NCBI GenBank assembly: GCA_946902875.1
Contig: OX336340.1
Coordinates: forward strand, 7,523,739 to 7,587,738
Direction: 5' to 3'
Origin: Nematopogon swammerdamellus
Taxonomy: Eukaryota > Arthropoda > Insecta > Lepidoptera > Adelidae
DNA: 64,000 bases
In this document: positions 44,055-57,099 of the stretch, one piece after another
Numbering within the stretch: the stretch's first letter is position 1
How the letters are laid out: each line of letters begins with the position of its first letter
Notes under the pieces: generated by a model
Told to the model about the DNA's origin: nothing
Databases searched by the model: none
Seen by the model: only the letters and a program-made list of their open reading frames with translations
Position numbers and translations under genes: made by a program

Positions 44055-47000
44055 TCACATTCCGCCGTCCCCTTCGCACTCTTCTGAACCCTCGCCTTCT
44101 TCTAATGTCACCTGCACACAAATACAATCCAATGTTTAAATAGCTACTAGGTAGTGAGATTATCTATACCTACCAATAACCGTGGGCACTGATGTATAAT
44201 TTTAGGTACATAACTTGTGAGATTTCTTTTCTTGATGTCTGCCTAAAGTCTTAAGATTCATGGAACCAATAATGCGAGCATAATCCTTCTCTCCGAAATT
44301 GGGCTTTATTGTTAAAACACTGCTACCAATTGAACTTAGGACCTAGGACTCCCATTATGAATCACAGGAGAAGGTCTATGTATTTGTATCGGGACGGTAG
44401 TAAGTCGTGCGCACAACTGACCTGAAAGCGTATCTGATCGGGTCTGTCGTCATCGGGTGCAGAGGGCTGCGAGCACGCCGGCGCGGGCGGCGGCGACGGC
44501 GGAATCATGCTCTGGTAGTAGTCCCTGTTCTCCTCCAACGTGTCTAGGATGTCCTGCGCGTCCGGATGCACCAGGTCAGCCCACGTCTCCCACAACGGGT
44601 GCACGATGTAGTCGATGAAGCCGACCTGTGACTTCTCGATGGTGGCATTGTGTCGGTCGCACATGGGACTGATGTCCATGCCCTGATCCCGCTCTCGATC
44701 GCCTTGTAGGAAGAACTCCTCCATGAGCAGAGCCACCCACCGCTTGTATAGCGGCAGCGGCTTCGTCGGGTTGCTGAGGTCCGCACAGTGCACAAGATTC
44801 TCCAGCACTTGGATTCTGTCGGTATAGTTGTCTAGAAGCAGTACGCCGCTGCCGGCGACCTTTTTCGTTTCTACCATCGTTTTGAGGTCGGCCAGTAGGC
44901 TCATGTGCTTGGACATGTCCGTCGAGAGGACCATGTCTATGACCATCTTTCTGAGCGTCTGCCGTTGCTTTTTGTGGAGATTGACGAATATGTCGCAGCC
45001 ATCGTTCTGGAGGAGTTTGAAGGCGACCGCGAGGTGGTGGTTCTCCAGCACGGACTCGTCGTTGTACATGAGCGCGAGCTCCGAGCTGGAGTTGACGAGG
45101 AACTGGTTGGTGAGGCCCGGGTGGTCGACGTCGTGCACGCAGGCCGCGAACAGAGCCGCGCACGTCTCGATCGGCGTGAAGACGGACTCGAGGGCGGGCG
45201 TGTTGAGCAGCACGTGCGTCGACTGCGCCACGTCCGCCGCGTGCAGCGAGTTGTGGAAGGGGTTGTCTCGCACGTAGTGCTCCTCCAGCGTGATCGCGAA
45301 CGCGACCAGCGTGCGCGGCGCGATCTGCAGCGTAGAGAGCAGGTCGCGCGACGTGAAGGCGGCGTATGCGACGGCGGTGAGCGGGCGGCCGCACGAGAGG
45401 TCTCCCACGCGGAAGATGTCCAGCCCCCAGCGGTCGAGCTCGCCCATGGCGCGGCCGAGCTCCTCCTCGTGCGGCGTCTCCACGCCGTAGCGTGCTACGC
45501 GCTCGCCCGTAAAGCTGTTGGTGTGCGTCAGTGCTCTCTTCACGCCAGATATCTATGGACCAAACAATTACACGCTCAGTTAACTGATATTCTCCGCATT
45601 TTTAGTAGGTATGCGCATGTGACGTGACAGCACAAAATTCGTTTCGCATTCGATGGAACGGATTGAACCGAGCCGGGACGACAACTTCTGCCCCTGCCCG
45701 CTAATTAGGAGCCGGCGAGCAGTCATTTTTTTCATCGTCAGTGACGTTGGTATTTTTGACGGTAAACAACATTAGGTTGATGATTTGGTGACGAGGTCGC
45801 CGGGTCTTATTTACTATTTGGATACTTTAGTTAGATGTGTGTAGATAATGGACATGAATAGCAGTCACTGCGCTGGGGTCGGTCGGCGCAGCGAGCGAGT
45901 GCCGGCCGGTCGAAGCGCGAAGTCAGAGGCGGCGCAAGGCGTGGGCGACGTGGGCGACCGCCCACGGCCTCGCGGCCCAAGGGGCCTCGCGCCTCGAAAG
46001 TTCATGCAGCGAAAATCCATTTCGACAGTGAAAATTCATAAAATCCATCCTCTAGTGCCACCAGAGGGGCCTCGCAAAATGTATCTTGCCCACATCAAAT
46101 TTAGGTCTTGCCCCGCCACTGCGCGAAGTAGTAGTAGGCGGTAGGGTAGGAGTAGCTAGGTAATGCTAGGTATAGCTCACCTGCGACATAGTAGCCGACG
46201 GTCCTGCATTTCTTGGCTTGTCCTTCTTCTTGTTTCTCTCGACCGGCTCGTCCTGCAGGCAAGGCAGGTCCAGCTCCTGCTGCTTGTCTGCAACGAGCGC
46301 AATACACAGTCAGCGAACCGATTACATTTCCAACTGCCTAGCCATCATTTTATAATATACCTACAATTCAGAAAAACAAAACGTAAAAGTTAAAGCGAAC
46401 GGTTAAATAATAATTACTCCTAATACGTACGAACTCGAAATGGTAAGATATAATCTAAAAGATAAATAAATTCTTTAAATAGTGAAATAATCATTAGGCT
46501 ATTTGCACTTGGTAGTATGTACTCGTGTGGCAACGTCAAATATTCCTATGAAAAAACATCAATATTTAATAGAACGTAACTAAGACGTCTAGTCACTGCG
46601 AGCGACTAATATCGAATGCCGAGATATCAGAGGTTTATTTAAGTACATATGCCAATACGATAAAGATATCCAAAATTACGTATACTTAAGTCGTTCGTTT
46701 CGTTTCACAATCCACTGGGCGTTAACACTGATATAGTCCGCCTGGGTCGACTGTCACTATCTAGCTAGATGCCATAGCCACCTACTGTACTGGATAATAT
46801 TATATGAGTACACTTAGGTACCTAGGTAACTAGTCTGATAGCTTTTATTTATCAAACCTCAAGTGGTTACGGACGAGTCGAACGCAAATAGAGTTTATCG
46901 ATCTGTAATAGATTACGAGAAAATTAAGGTATCACGGACTCTGTAGTGGGCAATGAAAATATAACTTTAGAAGTACCTAAAATATCAATAGTATACCTAA

Positions 47001-50000
47001 GGACTGACGGTGGGGAGTTGGGACGAACTCCGACGTCAATGGTCGATCGATGATCTAATTTGCAAGTAAATAAAACCGGATGAACTAATTCCTTACGTGT
47101 GAAAATCTCAAGTTTGCCTTGCCTGTGGTACACAATCATTAACATAGTGTCTTATAGCGCGAATCGTTTTTCATTACCGCAGACTACAAAATAAACTTGT
47201 GCAAATAACATTTCGTATTCGATTTTAGCACATAATACAACAGGTATCTGTGTCAGTCGAGTAGATAAAGTCGGTCAGTCAAATAGTTATTTCGAAAATA
47301 TAGACACACACACAAACCACTTACAGCACTTTCTATTTGGCTCACCGCACACGTGCTGCGATGCAGTAGTAAGTATATTGGATTGTTTGCCTTTTCTCTC
47401 TTCTCTCTTTTATTACACAAAAATCTTTATAATTTGGTACGGTTCTAGCTAAAAATAGTGCAAAGAAAAATCTCAGACTAAATGTTTTATTTTTTATTCA
47501 GTTTACACGTGCACAGTTATGATATTGCACTCATGGGTTTGGCAAATAAAATACTGGTATAGTCGTAGAGTTTGAATCAAATACGAATTTATACTGGATA
47601 TATTTATAGAAGGTAATATTAGATAAACACAAATCCACAAAATACAGTATGTATTGCGTTAAGGCCATGAAATGAATCATATCACGATTAGTGATATATC
47701 TTTCAGTTAACCTTTGGTGTTAAAAATAAAACACGAAAATTACCTAAGGCCAGCGCACTAGCCTCTTGGAGACGACCTGCGTCTTGTCGTGACTCTGTTG
47801 TTTGAGGAGCAAGAGACGACTGTTTGCTTGAAAATTACACCTTCGAGCGCAGCCTAGCGCAGCACGGCCGGCGCGCGTGACAGAGAACTCTGCTATATTA
47901 TTTCCAAAGGCCACATTTTGCGTTTACAATTTTATCTTCAAATTACTGCCTTCAATGATGTTGAGGCCGTCAGAGTGGAATTGCTATGTACGCTTGTCCA
48001 GTATTATTTTTAGCCTTACGCAGTCTTTGTGAAATTGCTATCGTTATTTATTACTGTGGTCGGTTATTGAAGAAGGACCACCAAGCGGTTTCAAGTTAAG
48101 TATGATAAAAATGTGGCTGTGTTGCGTGTTCGATCAAGAACATTCTCCACTGTAAATATGTGACATAGAATTAACTGTATGTATGTGTGTGCTCGCTAAT
48201 ATACTGAATTAATTGATAATACCTACCTATCCAAAACGAAACCATAGCTTTTATGGTATGCAATGGACGTCACAGCACTGATAATTTAATATGAGAACTG
48301 GCTTGTGTATTTTTAGCTCTTATTATAATGTGCCTTATACTAAGTCTATAGTTGGTTGGAGTGGTAGAGTACAGTACATATACAGATTATATTATTTCGA
48401 GAGCACGTTAACATGGCAACACATTATTTGTGGTCATATATTATTTTGGGAATATTCTGATAATTTAGTTAGTGACACTATGTTTAAAATTCTTTACGCG
48501 CCATCTTTGCCCTGCAATGGAGTAGCAAGAAGACTTTTTAGACCAAAGCCTCAAATCTATGGATTTGTCGATATGTCGCGATCAAATTGCCATCGCGATC
48601 AAATCGCAACGTATGGACAACTTTGCGTAGCGTCTTTTTAAAACGTCAAAATTAGTAATTTGCACTTGTGTTTACAAGCTGCAACATCTTCTCGCCTTCC
48701 ATAATAGGCCTATCATTCTAATTTGAAGCTCACCCAAACGGGGATTACATTCGTGTGGCTCACATTAAGCAGGATTATGACATCAAGCCGTTATCGGCGT
48801 CGCGCTGGCGCGGCGCGGCGCCTGCGCCCTCCGCCGCACCACACACGGAGCCTCTTCAACTCTAGATAACGTAAAGCTCTCAATTCACTCCACTTACTAG
48901 GTACCTACATAGGTATTATATTTTTAGTAGTGTTAATTAACTTTGACCGCTTTGCAAAAACATCAGAATTGGAGTTACAATCGACTTCATTGAAGTCCCC
49001 TTTAGAACATTACCTATTGCGACTATTGCGAGCGATGCAACGCCTGAATACCCCCGGTGCCGCTCTCCGACTGTCGACAACTACTTAAACTGTTCAGATC
49101 ACGGAATCAATCGTGATTAATGAGCGATTCTTGGAATCCATTTAGATGTGAAAGTACATATTTGAGAGATTTATTATAACTATTGAACTGAAAAGAAGTG
49201 AGGCCAATATTGTCATTGAAATGGCACTAGATATTATAAAATGCTCTCTATCTTCCTAATGATGTAACTACGAGTAGCGTAGGTACTCGAACTCGTCAAC
49301 AAACACATATTATTGCGGCTACCTACCTATATATTAATTACTGTTTACAATTACTGGGAAAACAAACATCATGTGCCAACGACGACGACCGTTTATGAAA
49401 CGACAAATCTGCGATTAATCAAATTTAAGTAAACACATCAAGCCTTAAAGTAAACGACCGCAATGCATCTAAACATACATCTGTAATGAATGGCGCCTGG
49501 TGATGGTGTGGCAACAAGCCACGCGCTAATGTCCAAAACAAATTAATGAAGAAGTGTGAACTCCGACACGTAAGAAGAGACGATACTCTCAAAGCAAATT
49601 AAGAATGAGTACACACGAACTGATTGTTTTGGCTATATGCCACACGAGTCACGATTCACGACTCCTACTCTATCAGATTGTACTTTGACAAAGAGGTAAT
49701 AGGTAATTATTACAATTTTATTGCTTAAAACTGACTACCTACCTACGTCTTCCGACCTCTGGACATTATTGAAATGGAAATTTGGTAGCAGAATCACGAA
49801 CCTGTCATTGGCAAGGTTTTCGGGAAATGTTATGAACATTGGATTAGCTTGGATAAAGATAATGGCCGTTTTCATTCAATATATATAGGAGAATGTGACT
49901 ATAACCGACAAATTAACTATTGGATTAGAGGTAGCCGGACATGGTGAAAACGGGGGTAAGTGAGTAGTAATATACGTTATCAATACATAATGAAAAAAAA

Positions 50001-50868
50001 ATGTATAATTGCCCGCAAGGACAAACATTTCCTCAGTTCCAAATGTATTATAGAAGGCAACATAACAGCTTGGAGATCATCGTCATATAAATAAAACATA
50101 AGAATGTGCATCTTCAACAAAAACAGATGTAAACAATGCTGGAGTCATCGTCCTTTCTTCATTTTCTAAGTCGGCGACGGAAGCAGATATTCAAGTATGT
50201 TCTATCTATTAACTGTCTGAGGGCCTAGTCCGAGTTTACGTGACAGCTACGTAAACGTCAAATACCGATCGAATTAAGTTTTTATGTATGGAGTTCTCTA
50301 GTGGCGCGGCGCGGGCGGTGAGCGTATTGTGCTCCCATACATAAAAACTCAATTCGATCGGTATGTGACGTTTACGTAGCTGTCACGTTAACTCGGACTA
50401 GGCCCCATGATACACAAATAAAGTAGCTAGAGATGCTGCAAATTGTTATCCAACTTAAATATTTCTTCTATGTCTTCACATAGTAACTAGATATTTAATA
50501 GTGAAATAATGGGCCATGAAGCGACTTAAACTTACAAAATAAAAATAGTAGGTACGCACCAAGGCACACCATTAAATAGTTACTTCGTAACCTAGCCATA
50601 AAAGAGAAATACACAAAACCAACCAGATATATTGATCATAAATTTAACCCCGGCACTTGATATTATTTAGACTGACTGATATACTACACTTGATATTAAG
50701 CTAGACAGTATTTAATGTAGTTAGAAAGAGGTTGAACTCACCTAAGAATGTGGAGCAGATGTACTCGGAGATTTGGTTGCCGGACTTGCTGGACTCCGAG
50801 AAGTGACTCAGCTCCTTGTTCAGCATCCGCTTGAACTGCAATTGCAACAATTCCACAGATTGAGCCAT
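44055..50868 (-). CDS. dnc: cAMP-specific 3',5'-cyclic phosphodiesterase, PDE4/dunce, short isoform
   Basis: Exons 50868-50742, 46287-46181, 45552-44422, 44111-44055; 473 aa. It hydrolyses cAMP to 5'-AMP and so limits PKA signalling. Residues 12-60 are the end of regulatory region UCR2 ([37 protein letters not shown]), then linker [14 protein letters not shown]. The catalytic domain carries all signature residues: HNSLHAAD (178-185, proton donor and metal ligand), HDVDHPG (218-224), CADLSNP (334-340), and the substrate glutamine in KSQVGFIDY (about 387). The C-terminus is [18 protein letters not shown]. The start ATGG at 50868 has a strong context; an in-frame ATG at 50940 would add 24 residues. 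The whole catalytic domain is one exon. Longer isoforms with UCR1 would use promoters further right, outside or unseen. Confidence 0.95.
46288..50741. other. PDE4 intron, 4.4 kb
   Basis: AT-rich with few recognisable repeats. Two GC-rich islets, 47760-47890 and 48780-48860, are candidates for alternative first exons or promoters. The former ends on the minus strand in a possible donor TTAG|GTAATT near 47740, but has no ATG. The MITE at 50221-50405 is near the left side of the UCR2 exon. Confidence 0.35.
50221..50405. mobile_element. MITE with about 75-base inverted ends
   Basis: GGGCCTAGTCCGAGTTTACG through ATACCGATCGAATT and TTTTTATGTATGGAG at the left; the reverse complement at the right ends TAACTCGGACTAGGCCCC. 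Only about 35 GC-rich bases lie between the arms. It lies in the PDE4 intron. Confidence 0.9.
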
Positions 50869-51100
50869 CTTGACGCTCTTCCGCCGCAGCCACCGTACCG
50901 GCGCACAGCGAACGCACTGTCTCTCCACGGAAACTCGCATTGGTGACGCTTCCCGCGGAAGCACGTCGATCTATAGTCAAGAAGCCTCCGAAAAGGGATA
51001 TCTGAAGAGTGTCCGTGTTTCGCGTCGAAACGCTAACTACAAAATCTTCCGTAGCGACACGCTCCCGTAACAGTTGTCACAACGAAATGATTATCACGCT
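50869..51100 (-). promoter_or_regulatory. 5' UTR and probable promoter of the short PDE4 isoform
   Basis: GC-richer than its surroundings. It holds an in-frame TAG upstream of the candidate start codons and no acceptor compatible with an upstream coding exon. Inferred as a transcription start region because exon 50868-50742 has its own good ATG; no TATA box is claimed. Confidence 0.4.
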
Positions 51101-51757
51101 CCAGCGAATTTCAGTGCTTTCAAGGCGGTCGAGAGTTCGTAAATATAAGGTTAGTTGAGCGCGTAAACGACCGAACAGCAGGCTAATGCGTGTAGCTTTG
51201 TCGAGCTCTCGGCGTGAACTGACTCCGCGAAGTCGCGCTTCGTGCGAATTGACTCGGCCGCGGCTGCCATACATGCACGCACACGTCTACACTATAACCG
51301 CAAGATTAGATCACGCACACATACGCACGCGCATTACTAGTCGACAATACCTAGCGATTTTCCGAGTATGTACGTATGAATATACATGATGAGATAACGG
51401 GCTGTACCGTCAGTTTGTTTACATTTTGTTGCATTCGACCCGTGATTTTTGTGCTGAAAGGTCGAGCGATTGTGATGTTGTCTCGCAGTTCAGGATGTGG
51501 GAACGCGCTAACTGGATCTGCTATCTCAAGCTCACGACACGACGATAAAATGTACACACATTTATGAAAATACGCTTATTAAAATAATGTTTTGTCTTAG
51601 TGCAGAACTTTGTATGAAACCATTCCTGATTATTGCTTTGTCGAATTAGGTAGGACGTTTATGCCTGTTTGTGCATCCGAAATTAGACCGCCTAGACTCT
51701 ACATCATAATGTGAAAAAATTCAAGAAGGCAATATATTTCAGGGTTCAAATCTGAAT

Positions 51758-52033
51758 ATGAGTAGGTTTCTCCATTTTCATAAAGCAAAGCAAGAACTGT
51801 TGCCCATGTTTCATCTTCCTGCTGGAAAAGAAAAGTTTAAGGAAAATAATAAAAAAGTATATTACGAAAACATAGATAGATACCTACGTTTGTACGACCT
51901 ACCCAACCGTAACAACAGTTTAATCGAAACTTTAGATCTAAGAAATCTTGTTGTTTTATTATTGGAACCAATCGAGTTTATAGATTCGCAGCTCGCCATT
52001 CTAAATTTCCCGCTCCATAAGTTTTTACGATAG
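51758..52033 (+). CDS. Unrecognised 91-codon ORF
   Basis: Starts MSRFLHFHKAKQELLPMFHL, ends FPLHKFLR and a stop at 52031-52033. It is Lys/Leu/Asn-rich without repeats and lies antisense to the PDE4 upstream region. An acceptor-like TATATTTCAG sits about 18 bases before the ATG. No family recognised; it may be chance or a remnant. Confidence 0.2.
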   Translation: MSRFLHFHKAKQELLPMFHLPAGKEKFKENNKKVYYENIDRYLRLYDLPNRNNSLIETLDLRNLVVLLLEPIEFIDSQLAILNFPLHKFLR

Positions 52034-52299
52034 TTCCGTGGTACTCGCGAGCCTCTCTACTTCCACACACGCGGTGCGCGGTGTGGAGCAATCTCGCTAG
52101 CACTGCCCGTCGACATAACCTAGTGTTATGTAATTGGACAAATTAAAAGAGGAATTAAATATATATAAGATAGATAACATGTTTTATGTTATGTATGATG
52201 TAAGCACGTGTCGTTTAACCAAATCTGACTAATCTGATTTCTTCTTTATACATTTTTGAATTTGGAATCGTCTTCATCAACAAGGCTTGTTGAATGGTT

Positions 52300-52422
52300 C
52301 AGGTGTCCAAGGGGAAGTCTCCGGTATGGCACTTATCTTCTGGGAGGTGATATTGGCTGATCGGAGCATGCGCTTTGGCCCCTCTGACTCAGCCACCCAT
52401 ACCGGTTTACATTAAAAAAAAC
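52300..52422 (+). repeat. SINE-like family B, 3' fragment
   Basis: AAGTCTCCGGTATGGCAC through TGATATTGGCTGATCGG to ACCGGTTTACATTAAAAAAA. Confidence 0.8.
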
Positions 52423-52724
52423 ACTCGAAGTGCAGATTTTTATTCTATTCGTTCGGTAGAGTTTACAAACCTACGACGTATACGAAATTGTGCTCTCCAT
52501 ACATATATAAACACATACCACCACGACTAAAGGGGTAAGAAGATTAATCGGTGCTGTGCTGAAAGAACTTGGATAAATTAATTACAGCACAACACTCCCA
52601 CCACGCTTATACGTAGGTACGGGTATAGTAGTAGATATAGTAAACCTGGATAGTATACTATATAGGAATACTAGTAAAGTATACCTATACAGTATACTAC
52701 CTATACTGTATTACAAGTTATATG

Positions 52725-52900
52725 AAGGCAAGGACCGTGCCAAGGTGGGAAGTGACTAGCATTTCGTCCTTTAGCACGCCATTTTGTCTTTATCTCTTAG
52801 TCTCATTTTACGACATGCACGGGGAGAAACGCGGTGAGCCTATTAATTTCAAGTACCGGGCCACAAACGGTACTCTTCGTTCAGGTAATGTACCTAACCT
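52725..52900. repeat. Dispersed repeat family C, copy 3
   Basis: AAGGACCGTGCCAAGGTGGG, TACGACATGCACGGGGAGAA and AAGTACCGGGCCACA. It is the reverse of 38660-38785. Confidence 0.65.
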
Positions 52901-55137
52901 ACCAAATGAAAAGGAATCCGAATAAGTAGGTAGCTAGTCAGGCAGAAAGGTACTTCCACGAAACCTTGTTCCTATACACAGATGATTCTGGCCGGTGATG
53001 TCGTCATTCATATCAGATTAACATAAAATACCCTAAAAACATGAGAAAACTTAGCTGGAGCGAACGTTTCAGACATAGATCGCGAGGTCATAGAGACCTA
53101 CACATGCCGTAACACTAAAGAAGTAAAGCTTTGGATGCCTGCTTCTATTTTACGTTACCTGTAGCAGTTATCGCGAGATAGGTATAACACGTTACGTAGG
53201 TGTAAGCACATACGTTAAATACTCGTCGACGTAGTCTACTTTATAGGGAAAGACCACAAAAACATTGTAGTAAGCTAGTAGTCAATTTATCCCCAGCTAT
53301 TGAAACGGTGCTTCTTCCACGACGCTGTGGACAACCGTAAGAGGAAAAAAGTATAAAACTATACGCGCCCCACGTCACGTATTACGAGTACAACAAATTT
53401 TACCTTGAAGGTAAATTTTACCTTGAATCAATTTCCCAATACTCTGACGTATAAATCTCAATGTTTACAAATTAATAACTATAACATATCACTTCACGAT
53501 AGAACAATCGCCGGATGTACCTACGTCTTTCGGGCGGCGCTAATTTAAAGTTCCTTGACACAAATTTTTATCGGCGGTGCCTTGAAACTTCACGCTGTTT
53601 GCTATTCATTAGTTAGTATGTGTCTCAGAGCTGTTCGAAGCAAATTAATTTTTCACTGAAACCGTAGACAGAGATTACAAATATTAGCTAATAGTCCAGA
53701 ACCGTCTCGACGTTGCGTCGAGGTACTCGTAGACTGTGTATTTAGAGAATGGGATTTGTTCCTTCTATCTTGAGTAATCTTCCGCTTTCTCCAAATAGTT
53801 CTTTACGAAAACACGGCATGGTAACTTTCTCGACGAGCAACATGTACTTATAGCGTCATCACAACCTGCCTAATAAATAAGACTTCGTCGTCAACCTAAT
53901 TCCACGAATGAGGGGAAATGGGATGGCACCTAAAACTAACTACCTAGGTAGATACTTACTGGAATAGGGGCAATGTCTAAATTTGACAAGTGAGATAAGG
54001 ATTCAGCAGCACGTGCTTTAGATATTTTTGGACAGCTTGGTATTTTATCTTATGGATAAACGTAATCTCTACTCTACATCGAAACATGAGATAAAATCAG
54101 AATCAAGAGCATTAATTTTCCACTGACATGCAATACTACGATCGTCTATAAAAATACCAGATATATGTAAGACGAGACGCTTTCCCACCGCGAGGAAAGT
54201 AAATTTTAAGAAAGGTGTTTCCTTGTATAAAACCTTCAAAATCAACGTTAGGGAAATTTGTCGATTGTATTGAATCACGTATCTGTGGAGATATTCCAGT
54301 AAGAAATAAATAACACAGAGCTACGTTTTCACTGCTGGGTGAACCTTTTCTAATTATAATAACATGCAAACATGCACCATTATGCCCACGGTGGAGTGGT
54401 GGTGTCACAAAGAATATCGGTTAACCGTCACTAAACTTAACTGGAAGTCGTTCAAGTTGTCACGCGGACATACATGCATGCATTCTCTGCGGCAAGCTTA
54501 TACATATAGAATGGAAGCCACACATATGTCTGTGCGGTTTTCTGCATCTACCTAGATTTCATACGCTATAGCTTCAATTCTTAGATTTGATTTTAGGTCG
54601 AATTCCTGCGGTTTTCTAAGTTTGGCGTTATGCCATAATTTATTGGGAATATGTCAATAAAACTTGACACTAGTTGCAACCCTGAATAATATTCTTTATT
54701 TTTTTTTTAAAGTAAACTCGTAAAATAGCTGAAAATAAAGTGTATTTTCAGCAATTGTTTGATGTGGTGCCACGGATATGAGCAATTGTTTTCCAAAGAA
54801 TACATATCAATACATTTCAGTTTAAAACTGTTACAACAATGCCCAGAGATGCGAAGTTCGAACACTTACACACTAACTACACTTAGGATTCACACGCATC
54901 TGCTTGCGAAAGGTTTCCTCAAAATTTTTCCACGTCTTGACAGCTGAATATGCACTGGGAATGCACTGATATTCGCTCCTCTGAATTTTTCTCCAAATTG
55001 GGTATAAATCTGGAGAAAGTTCGAATTAATAAAATCCTTTATGTTCATGGATTATATGGATATTGCCATTAGCAATTTTATATATTATATATTTTGTATA
55101 GACTAGGTCGCTATGTACTATCCTATGTACATATTTT
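52901..55137. other. No gene or recognised repeat
   Basis: AT-rich DNA. Short ORFs on both strands (for example 54136-54408) lack recognisable motifs and splice context. A direct duplication TTTTACCTTGAAGGTAAA occurs near 53399. Confidence 0.4.
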
Positions 55138-55530
55138 TTTTATTTTTTTTTTTTATGGAAACTGACACGGTTGGCTACATCACCTACAACGTCCGTGATG
55201 TCAGCCCATAACACCGGGTGAACTAGGTGCCATGTCAGTGCTTCCCCCTTTGATCGTGCCGGCTACACTGAACTGGTCGGAAAACACAAACTATTTACAT
55301 AGCCGTTTTAACCGACGTTTCATTCAGTGCGGTGGTACCAACCCGGGCGGGTTAAACCCTACCACCAAGTAATATTAGGAGGGAAGGGACCTACAGTTTT
55401 ACGAGGAATCCGAACCTCGGTCAGCCTCCAACGGTCAGCGGTCACCCATCCAAGTACTGACCGCACCCAGCGTTGCTTAACATTCAATAGCGACAGTTGA
55501 CTGTCTGCACCACTGAGCTATCGAGGCTGA
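55138..55530 (-). repeat. SINE-like family A, near full-length reverse copy
   Basis: Poly-T then TATGGAAACTGACACGGTTG on the plus strand; the body runs to the reversed head with CACCCATCCAAGTACTGACC (5S-like box C) and CACTGAGCTATCGA (A box) near 55515-55530. Confidence 0.85.
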
Positions 55531-56097
55531 CATACAGAACATACAGAACAATATGCCATTTGTAGTTAGGTCAGTGGTCTTTTAATACTTTTGTTTGCTC
55601 CTATTATTGTGCTACTTTATCATGGATTTAGACGTTAAGCGGTTGATAATGAATACAATCAGGTGTCATTAATGCACTCGCTTACACTCGCACTTACGTA
55701 CTGCACTGCGCAACTACTTTAAGACGGCTAGATCAGATATGAGTGAGATGATACATCAGCGCCATGACAAAACATCTTGAAGCTTGATCGACACCTCAGG
55801 AGGGTAAAGTTCTCGAACATCTCAGCTAATTAGATAACGAACGTGAGTCATCTCATTATTCATGTAGGAGTCATTCCTGGCAGTCTTTATTTATATTATA
55901 TAACGCATGCTAAACGATTAGCTAGAACATAAGTCTGCTTTATGTGAAAGGGAACACTTTCTTTTCAACCGTATTGTAGTCACATTGAAAGTACGCTGGA
56001 CGTTCTGGTTCTGAACTTTCAAAGTGACTTTTAAATACACTACTTAGTAATAATAATGGCAATAAAACTAGAATGATGTACACTCCAAATAACAAAC

Positions 56098-56660
56098 GGC
56101 CAAGTGCGAGTCCGACTCGCGCCCCCAGGTTCCGTACCGGTCGTGACTATAACATATTATGAGCATATACTTAGAGCGATAACTTTGTTTTCTATTTGAA
56201 CCGATATCTAAGCCATTGTTGTTTGTGATGGCTAAAAGCTGTCTCCGTGCCGTGACACCACCTTCGACGTCAGTGTTGGAGAATATGCCATCAATAGCAG
56301 CCAAATCTCGCGTTATAGGGACTTCGGTTGGAAGAATGGGCCCAAGTCCGGACGTCAGTAAAACTGCATCAGCTTGTTGCGCGTTGGACGTTTTCGTGGA
56401 ATCTACATTGAAGTCTCCGAGAAGCAGGAGGGGCGGTTATGCAACAAATTTGTCACTAATAACCAACTAAATCTCCTTTCTTAAACCTTCTAAACTATTT
56501 ATAGCTTCCTACATATGCAATAAGATCATACCAGCTTTAATTGATCAAATAAAACTTTGTCGCAATCTCTGTGACAGACGGATAGACAGACAGACGGATG
56601 GACGCATGAGTAACACCATTAGGTCCCATTTTCACCTCTTTGAGGTACGGAACCTAAAAA
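56098..56660. repeat. Dispersed repeat family F containing a LINE endonuclease fragment
   Basis: Head CGGCCAAGTGCGAGTCCGAC, tail GACAGACGGATAGACAGACA ending GGTACGGAACCTAAAAA. An endonuclease remnant sits between (56226-56460). Confidence 0.75.
56226..56460 (-). pseudogene. Non-LTR retrotransposon AP-endonuclease fragment
   Basis: The minus strand reads PPLLLLGDFNVDSTKTSNAQ, then QADAVLLTSG, then PITRDLAAIDGIFSN. GDFN and the later ID.IFSN spacing match the C-terminal half of the AP-like endonuclease of jockey-type LINEs. A stop precedes it and the His of the final SDH motif is not seen. Dead fragment. Confidence 0.65.
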
Positions 56661-57099
56661 GATAACATTGCTGCTATCTCTTAATGCGAACTCTACAATA
56701 ATCCGCTATAATTACGATCCGGGCGATAAACGGTTGAGGTACACCACATTACCCAGGTACGACATGATTAATTTATTTTGAAGGTTTATACAATTGTATC
56801 AAATTATCGAAATGAGTGATTGCACCGACGCATGACTATATAAGTGTATATAATTATGCTATCGCATTATGTTCAAGCAGCCATTAACACTTTATTGGAT
56901 CTTGGAAGCTATGACCTGCTGGCATTACCTTACACCAGAAATTCTAACCTCTAACCTGCTTCTTGATGAATGTAACTCCGTCCGTTGCTAGGAATTCACA
57001 CAAGGTTCCCTTCTTTTCCGTACCTAACCCCACACACCCACGCACACATCCTTAGACACATCATAGTGTGTGCCCATTTAGGTAACTCATTTTATTATT

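Noticed and set aside
44576..45627. Long open frames (240-272 codons) in other frames over the PDE4 catalytic exon
   Set aside because: They overlap the conserved catalytic frame and show Arg/Ala/His-rich composition with no recognisable domain.
48291..48641. 116-codon ORF in the PDE4 intron
   Set aside because: Tyr/Ile/Cys-rich composition typical of translated AT-rich non-coding DNA; no splice context or motif.
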